A stretch of DNA of 64,000 nucleotides from Petrolisthes cinctipes (lineage: Eukaryota; Arthropoda; Malacostraca; Decapoda; Porcellanidae), in the NCBI GenBank assembly GCA_033782935.1, contig JAWQEG010001360.1:30001-94000 (forward strand), read 5' to 3'. The notes beneath the pieces are model-generated. The model was not told the origin of the DNA and searched no databases. It worked only from the letters and a program-made list of their open reading frames with translations. The position numbers and the translations under genes are program-made. Within the stretch, counting starts at the first letter, position 1, and every line of letters starts with the position of its first letter. This document shows positions 57,975-64,000 of this stretch, piece by piece.

Positions 57975-59233
57975 ACACATGTTGCAGGCCGGGTGGGTTG
58001 GCTATGATGTGTGGCGGTGAAAATCTGGGCGTGTTCTTGCCACCTCCTTACTCGTTTCCCTGGTTGACACGGGGTGACTGGTGAGTGTCAGGGGATGCCC
58101 ACTGGCAAGGTGGGCGGCAATTACGTGCGCCGTTACCGAAGCGTTGGTGGTAGAAACACAGTTGCGTGAGGGATGTGATGTTATTGTGTTGATGGGGTGA
58201 AGGATTGAAATTTTGAGGTAGTGTTGTGCTGTGTGAGGTAGTGTAATGAGGTATCGGTGGGAGAATGCCTGGGGATGAGGTGACATTTTGGTGAAAATAC
58301 TAATGGTTGTGTTGGGGGTGAGTGTTACGGATTGGAGTACTAGGGTGTGCATAATAGTTAGGGAGATGGTGTTGCATAGTTGGTTGGTGGGGCTGAGTGG
58401 AGACGTGTGTGTGAAGTTGGTTATGTGGGTATGAGTGTGAAATAGGGGTATGATGCTGGGGGAGGTTGGAAATTGGGTGAAAATGTTGAGGTGGGGGTGA
58501 TGTGTTATGTATATGAGGTTGAATGGCCGTGGGGTGTGTGGAGGTGGATGTATGTGCTTGATAGGTAGGGTATGAGAGGTGCTGGAAGTGAGGAGAGGAA
58601 GCAGGAGGAGCGTAATGTGTAGAGGGTGTTGAAGGTGGTGGTGTAGTTGTGATCGGTCGGCCTCTGAATATATGTTCATGATAGCGCCAGGGTGCTTAAC
58701 TTATTGGTTTATGGGAAGATCAAGGTGGGCCTGGAGGTGGAGTTGCACCATCGCTGGGAAAAGTTTGGAGTGGCGCCTCTTGAGTAGCACATCTGAGAAG
58801 TGGTTTCCAGCCTTCTCATTCAGCTGCTGCATGTGACGTAAGACCACGGATGGACGGCGGCCATCAGCTTGTATATCTTCTAAGGCCTTCAGGTACTCCT
58901 GGTCGGACATTCCATGTGATGAAACGATCGCATCCTTCAAATCTTCGTAGGATGGGCGTTGAGTGATAGTGGTATGAATAGCATCGAATACATCCTCTGG
59001 GAATATCCAGAGGATGGCATTGAACTTCTGTGAGGAGCATCACAGAATTTCCATGTGACGGAACCAAGAATGTACGTTGAGTGAGAAAGGTGGGACGTAA
59101 GGTGATTGTGAGGTGGCATTATGTAAGGAGCTTGTAGTGGGTGTTGAAGTGGCAGACTGTTGTGGGGGTGAATGAATGGAAGCATCAAGTGATGGGGGGA
59201 CGCTACTGCTTGTGAGGCCGGAGTGGTGTCCAT
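57975..59233 (-). pseudogene. gag: Gypsy Gag, frameshifted
   Basis: Minus strand, ATG at 59231-59233. The capsid portion is readable in successive frames: a segment around 59040-58960, then 58940-58704 with H-G-M-S-D-Q-E-Y-L-K-A-L, S-V-V-L-R-H-M-Q-Q-L and a helical end, typical of Ty3/Gypsy capsid. After a stop at about 58701 comes a His/Pro/Thr-rich stretch, then near 58150-58100 an atypical knuckle (C-F-Y-H-Q-R-F-G ... N-C-R-P-P-C), the C-x2-H form seen in several arthropod Gypsy Gags. Multiple frame changes make it inactive. Confidence 0.7.
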
Positions 59234-60095
59234 AGTGTAGTAATGTGGAAAATATGGGAAAAGTGGGTGATGAGAGAGTAGTAATAAAAATATCCTAGTG
59301 GTGGTGAGTGGTATGAGCGGGTATGGGGAGAAGTAGCACCTGGGGGAGGGAACACTGAGAAAAAGTGGTGGAAGTGAGAAAACCAGTACTTAGCTTAATG
59401 AATGGCGTGAGTCCTTAAGAGTATGCGTAGACGTGGCGTAGGTGTTGTCGTTGATTGCAGCATCGTAGGGCGTTGGCGGCGATGCACGTGGGGTTTGCTT
59501 AGGGACGTGCACGTGGTTAGAGTTGAGCGCGTGTGTGGTGGAGGTGAGGCAATCGGGCAGCGATGCACGTAGAGTGTTGTCACTGTTGTGATAATATGCA
59601 CGTGGCTGCAGTGGAGCACGTGGGTACGTAGAGGTGCGACGTCGGGCAGCGATGCATGTAGACTAGCGTTAAGGGATATGCACTTGGTTGGGATGTAGCA
59701 CGTGGAGGATAGAGGCATGGGCAGCGATGCACGAAAGGTAGAGGATATGGCGACTAAGTACTCCCCTGGGAGGTTAACGTGTGTGTGTGTACGGGGCGAA
59801 GGGAGGGAGTGAAAAATAGGCTTAAAGGAGGTACACTTGTTGTATGGAAAGAGAGAAAGGGGTCTAAGAGGTAGGAGATAGCAGCAGAATGTCAGAACGG
59901 AGTTTGAGTAACGTAAGAGACAGAGGACAGGGGTAGAAAAAGAAGTGAGTACGGAGACATTCACCGGAAAGTAGAGCAACAGGGGCAAGAATTACGTTAA
60001 GCGAGAAAATGGATGGGGTAGAGCGCTGGGGAACGTGAACACAAGTAATATAATCGAAAACAACGGGGTTAGGGAAGTGTATGTGTAAGGGGAGT
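59234..60095 (-). other. Gypsy leader region with internal tandem repeats
   Basis: Non-coding leader between the interrupted 5' end and gag. GGGCAGCGATGCACGT-like blocks recur at 59481, 59562, 59651 and 59726 (period 75-90 bp). It continues beyond the LINE insertion to 62489-62673. Confidence 0.65.
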
Positions 60096-60104
60096 ACCTT
60101 GGGG

Positions 60105-62480
60105 CGATTGATTGATTGTTTCTTTGATGCAACTAGGCATTTGGGGGCGCAACAGCTAAGGTCATATACATAAAATGGTCATCTACATAATTAATAAAAC
60201 ATGAACATACTTTAAATAGGCTTCATTACCCTGAAAGGGATAGGTAGCATGATTAAAAAGACACACAAACTAAAAAGTACATATTTACTAAAAGAACCCG
60301 TCGGCTTAAGTAAAATATATAAAAGAATCAAAACTAAAAAATATCAAACCACCTAAAAACCATAAATATCATAGAAAATCACAATTTGTGGAGGAGGCCA
60401 GCCTCCTCCACATAGGAAAGGGTGTTCCCTCCCACACTACAAGCCTCCTCTCCGAGCACCTGGGAGAAACTATAAGAACCGTCACCCACCAGGTACTCAG
60501 AGAGGTGCCTACAACAAAGGTCCCCAAGGCTGGAACACTCGACAATAAGATACTGTACTGTTAGAGGGTCCAGACAATTATCACAGTAGGGAGGGTGAGC
60601 CCTCTCCATTAAAAAGCAATGAGTCAATAATGTGTGGCCAATGCGGAGATGGACAAGAGCCATCTCCCATCAGCGGGACAGGCCGCTGTAGCTCCACAAA
60701 CCAAGGCGCTGGCAGATGTCGCGGAGCTTCTTTGCCCCGACAGCGTCCCATCTGTCCTGCCAGCAGGAACGAACGGTAGTATCTATGTAGGGTCGAAGGT
60801 CCACTGCAGGAACAGGATGACGCCTGGCAGGAGGCCGAGAATTGGAGACCGCAGCCTTAGCCAGGGCATCAGCCTGCTCATTTCCACCGACACCCACATG
60901 AGCCGGAACCCAACAAATTATGACATTGCGGTCACGATGACCCAGGAGGACAAGCCTGCAAGGCACTACAGGAATCGCTAAAAATAGTAAAAGAAGGCTG
61001 AGGGAGAGTAAAAATCACTTGGAGAGCATATAAAATGGCCGAGAGCTCAGCAGTAAAAGTTGACTTGACAGAAGGGAGCCTGCCGCCTCTGCAAAAGTCA
61101 GGAAAGACAACTCCAAACCCATCTTTAGCATCAGACTTTGCCCCATCAGTGTACACAGGGAAGGACTTCCTGTGAGTGAAGGCATGTTCTAAAAAGAGGG
61201 AAAGAGCCACTTGAGGAGGAAGAGATTCCTTCTTGTCTGAAAAGCAGGTGCTGGGGAAAACTTCTGGAAGAAGCCATGGAGCCACCTTGGGGACCCTCAC
61301 AGGACAAATCTGGAAGTCATCAATGCCCATCTCCTCCATAGCCTTCCTGACCCGAAAGCCAAAGGGCCATGGTGTGCGAGGATGTGAGAGGTAATACTGA
61401 AACATGATATCAGATGACACCGCCAAGCAGGGAAGGGAGTCAGGAAGTTGATGTAATCGATGGCAACAATGAACCATCAAGGACTGGCGACGGAGATTAA
61501 GAAGTGGCTCATCAACGTCCACCAGGAGACTGGGGATTGGAGACGACCTGAAGGCCCCGGTTGCTAGATGTACCCTAGCATGATGAACAGGGTCTAAGAC
61601 TCTGAGATGGGCATGTGTGGCAGAAGAGTACACCCATGAGAACCAGCCCAGCGTGACACCCTGTCAATGGCAAGCTGCATGCGCCGCTGCGCCACTGACC
61701 TATGGGAAGCAGCAAACCAGACTGCTAGGTCGTCAACGTACATCGAGTTGGCTATACCGTCTGGAAGGGATGAGGCAATGGCATTAACCCCTTAGGACCG
61801 ACTTCTTTTTTTTTCATCCCCAGTCGACTTCTGAGGGTCAATTTTCAACTTTCATGTAGGCAAATTTTGTTCTTACAGAATGAAAGAGCTTGAATTTACA
61901 CACCAGGAACTGAAAACGGGAGCCTCCTAGGTGTACGCGTTTGCGTATGACAGAGCGTCAAAATCCGAAAATAAATAAATAGTATCCCCTGAAACGCATG
62001 AAAGAAAACCTCATACGCTCTGCGTACGATGTAAACATGTATATAAACACCTAAATAATGCGTTTAAGTGGTTTTCAATTATTATAAACGTATTTCAGTG
62101 TAATTTTGTCTGTCTACACTCTCCTGGAGTATAGTAGACAGCAGAGAGATACGAGAAACATAAGAAAACACCATGTAGTGGTGAGATATTTCCTTGTTGG
62201 CATACGCATCTGCCAGACACCACTACCACAGTCAAACCTTTTCTCAAGGACGTTAGCTTTCCATCGTTACCAACGCCATCTCGCTAGCTACTCGCTACAG
62301 TTTTTTGTAGGTACGTCAACATGTCGGTTATTCGGAGGGAACGATTAATTTTTTTATCACCGACATGTCAGTCAATCGGTCCTAAGGGGTTAATTGATAC
62401 TGCAAACAATGTGACACTGAGGACGCTTCCCTGGGGGACGCCCTCCTCCTGTGCAACAGATGCTGAGAGGGCTGCACCAA
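60105..62480 (-). pseudogene. RNase H-bearing LINE, 5'-truncated, inserted in the Gypsy leader
   Basis: Minus-strand LINE flanked by the 9-bp duplication ACCTTGGGG (60096-60104 and 62481-62489). Coding from the RT middle: G-V-P-Q-G-S-V-L-S (62440s), then, after a nested TTAA element, Y-V-D-D-L-A-V (about 61740), a deletion joining to V-Y-S-S-A-T (61630), and RNase H with V-Y-T-D-G-A-K-S-D-A (61160), S-D-S-C-S-A-L (61000) and W-V-P-A-H-V-G (60900), followed by a C-terminal C-D-N-C zinc segment (60590), stop at 60379. The 3' end has a short (CAAT)n tail at 60105-60115. Closely related to 36771-39843. Decayed by deletion and frame changes. Confidence 0.85.
61788..62389. mobile_element. TTAA-flanked MITE, 602 bp, nested in the LINE
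   Basis: Perfect 14-bp ends CCCCTTAGGACCGA and complement, bordered by TTAA at 61784-61787 and 62390-62393. Removal with one TTAA leaves the LINE RT frame continuous, which confirms the borders. No transposase. TIR length and TTAA are characteristic of piggyBac-type elements. Confidence 0.88.
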
Positions 62481-62489
62481 ACCTTGGGG

Positions 62490-62673
62490 AGAAGTGATGA
62501 GGTCGACGTAGGTGAATTAGTGAAGTGTTGATTGCAGCATAGTCGTGGGAGTGCAGGAGTGTCGGTGTTGGTGTGTTGCAGAGGTTGAAGAACATGTAGC
62601 ATGGTGGAACCTGCGTGCTATGTATGTAATACCATGTACCATGTAACAGAGTTGAAAAGCCTGGGTCACCAAT
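62490..62673 (-). other. Gypsy leader, LTR-proximal part with primer-site motif
   Basis: Minus strand TTGGTGACCCAGG starts at about 62673, directly after the LTR end. Probable tRNA primer site. Confidence 0.7.
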
Positions 62674-63248
62674 TGAAACAGTAAGGAAGCTCCTTATGTA
62701 ACTACCTGGGTGAACAGACTCTAGAATACACAGTACAGTTTATTGTTAATACACAGGTGAGCAGTACATATGGATATAGGGAAGGCCAGCCTGTCGTGCA
62801 GCATCGTGGAGAGTCGGTAGTTGCAGTGGAGCTTGTGTAGTAGTTTAGAGCCGGGACACAACGTGTGGTTAGAGTGGGAACACGTGTGATGCAGGTGTGT
62901 GACGACTGCAGGAGTAGGGCAAGACCTTCCTCTGTAGTAGCTCATTGGATAGTCTGCTTCTGAAGGCTCAGATTCCCCTTTTATCCTCTCACTTCAGATT
63001 CCCGTATGTAGCGTGCCCAACAGGACCACACTGACCTGCTGCACCCATCTCGATTCATACCTGGAGAGAGCGGGAGGCTGGTGGCTGCACTCCCAAGAGT
63101 TGGTTAAGCTGTGTCAGGGGACTGGATTAACCTCCCTGTCAGACTGTAGCTTGTCTGGGGCCGGGGAGAGTACAAAGGAACAAGGAGTGGCGTACCAGCA
63201 CATGGAATATACAAAGGAATACGGAGTGGTGCATATGGCGCCACTACA
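62674..63248 (-). repeat. Gypsy 5' LTR (minus orientation), about 575 bp
   Basis: Minus-strand start TGTAGTGGCGCC at 63248 and end ...TGTTTCA at 62674. Contains ATAAAAGG (complement of about 62977-62984) and AATAAA (complement of 62739-62744). Best-preserved LTR of the family in the window. Confidence 0.88.
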
Positions 63249-63735
63249 TTATACTCCCTTAATTATTAAATCCAGCATCACCACCTCTTTTCACAGGCCT
63301 TTACAAATTAATGTCACACTTTATACTACAACAACACACTTTCAGTTCATCATCTCACGTAATTAACTAATAAAGTCCATGCACCTCACTGAACCTAAAT
63401 ACACCAATCAATTAAACTTGTACCTCTGTTTACAATGTCGTCACAGCGAGGTGGAGGGAGATCACTCGGTCGACGATTTATTATATAAAACGTATGTGTT
63501 GGTGGTCAATTGATTTCCTTTATAATTATTATGTTTCGTTAAAAAAAAACGAAATAAATAAATATTTGAGTTTCGACACTACAAAAAAAAAAAAAAAAAA
63601 AATAGATAAAGAAATAAATACAGTATCGGACAGTTTTTTATATTTTGTTCTGTTTATTTTTAATTTTTATCTTCACGTCCTTTCAGAATTAATTAATAAT
63701 ATATGGTTTTATATACTAGACTGAGATTGATAAAA
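63249..63735. other. AT-rich flank with A runs
   Basis: A runs at 63541-63550 and 63583-63602. No gene recognised. Confidence 0.5.
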
Positions 63736-63736
63736 G

Positions 63737-63737
<1 letters not shown>

Positions 63738-63772
<35 letters not shown>
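63738..63772. repeat. (GA)n microsatellite
   Basis: Uninterrupted AG dinucleotides. Confidence 0.95.
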
Positions 63773-63775
<3 letters not shown>

Positions 63776-63852
63776 AGATGGTGAGAGTTAGTCCAGAAGT
63801 GATAATAATTATAAAGTAAAGTTACTACCGTGTATCTGAATATGATCTGAAC

Positions 63853-63968
63853 CCCCCTCTCTCCCGCACCCTCCCCCCCTCTCTCCCGCACCCTCCCCCC
63901 CTCTCTCACTCACTTTTCCCTTACACCTCTCTATTTCCCTCTCCCCCCTCTCTCCCGCACCCCCCCTA
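63853..63968. repeat. CT-rich tandem repeat, CTCTCTCCCGCACCCTCCCC unit
   Basis: About four copies of a 25-bp C/T unit, two of them adjacent and near identical. Confidence 0.8.
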
Positions 63969-64000
63969 ACTCCCTCTCATTCACACCGTTATTAATAAAA

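Overview
The window is a repeat-dense piece of a eukaryotic, probably arthropod genome. A decapod crustacean is my best guess. This rests on spliceosomal introns, very long CA/GT and AT microsatellites, a short TTAGG-type (CCTAA) tract, and a mix of Ty3/Gypsy, CR1-like, RTE-like and RNase H-bearing LINEs, hAT, PIF/Harbinger, and TA- and TTAA-flanked MITEs. I see no convincing host gene. Almost everything recognisable is a transposable element, and many sit inside one another.

Layout. 1-6011: the 3' part of an env-bearing Ty3/Gypsy (errantivirus-like) element with gag end, intact pol and intact env, followed by a putative 3' LTR zone. 7.1-10.8 kb: microsatellites and minisatellites with two TTAA-type MITE copies. 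11.2-17.6 kb: a second Gypsy-type element whose gag is split by a 1.78-kb TA-flanked long-TIR element; its 3' half is repeated as a 1.85-kb inverted copy around a LINE ORF1 fragment. 18.9-20.2 kb: RTE-like LINE. 20.6 and 22.9 kb: tRNA-like SINE head and a TA MITE. 24.26-34.59 kb: a decayed minus-strand Gypsy pol split by a complete 7.5-kb PIF/Harbinger element (24386-31904) with two intact intron-containing genes, transposase and Myb/SANT-like partner. 36.6-39.8 kb: long AT repeat and a decayed RNase H LINE. 39.9-41.9 kb: hAT transposase pseudogene. 42.1-46.7 kb: CR1-like LINE with an uninterrupted 1279-codon ORF. 47.3-53.0 kb: near full-length but mutated RNase H LINE with poly(A) tail. 53.0-54.4 kb: 3' part of another LINE. 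54.5 kb: 21-bp minisatellite. 55.2-63.25 kb: Gypsy LTRs and an internally deleted Gypsy whose leader is interrupted by a LINE, itself interrupted by a TTAA MITE.

How the parts work together. The nesting can be read from reading frames and target duplications. Removing the Harbinger element with one TCA, the TA element with one TA, or the TTAA element with one TTAA leaves the host element's local reading frame continuous; the LINE at 60105-62480 is flanked by a 9-bp duplication and a related empty site lies at about 55.8 kb. The two elements that look most capable of activity are the PIF/Harbinger element (both genes open, all splice phases consistent, TIRs and TSD present) and the env-bearing Gypsy (pol and env open). 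The CR1-like LINE also retains an intact ORF. The large inverted repeat at 12.5-17.6 kb could yield long double-stranded RNA if transcribed. Family names come from motif recognition only; no database search was run.
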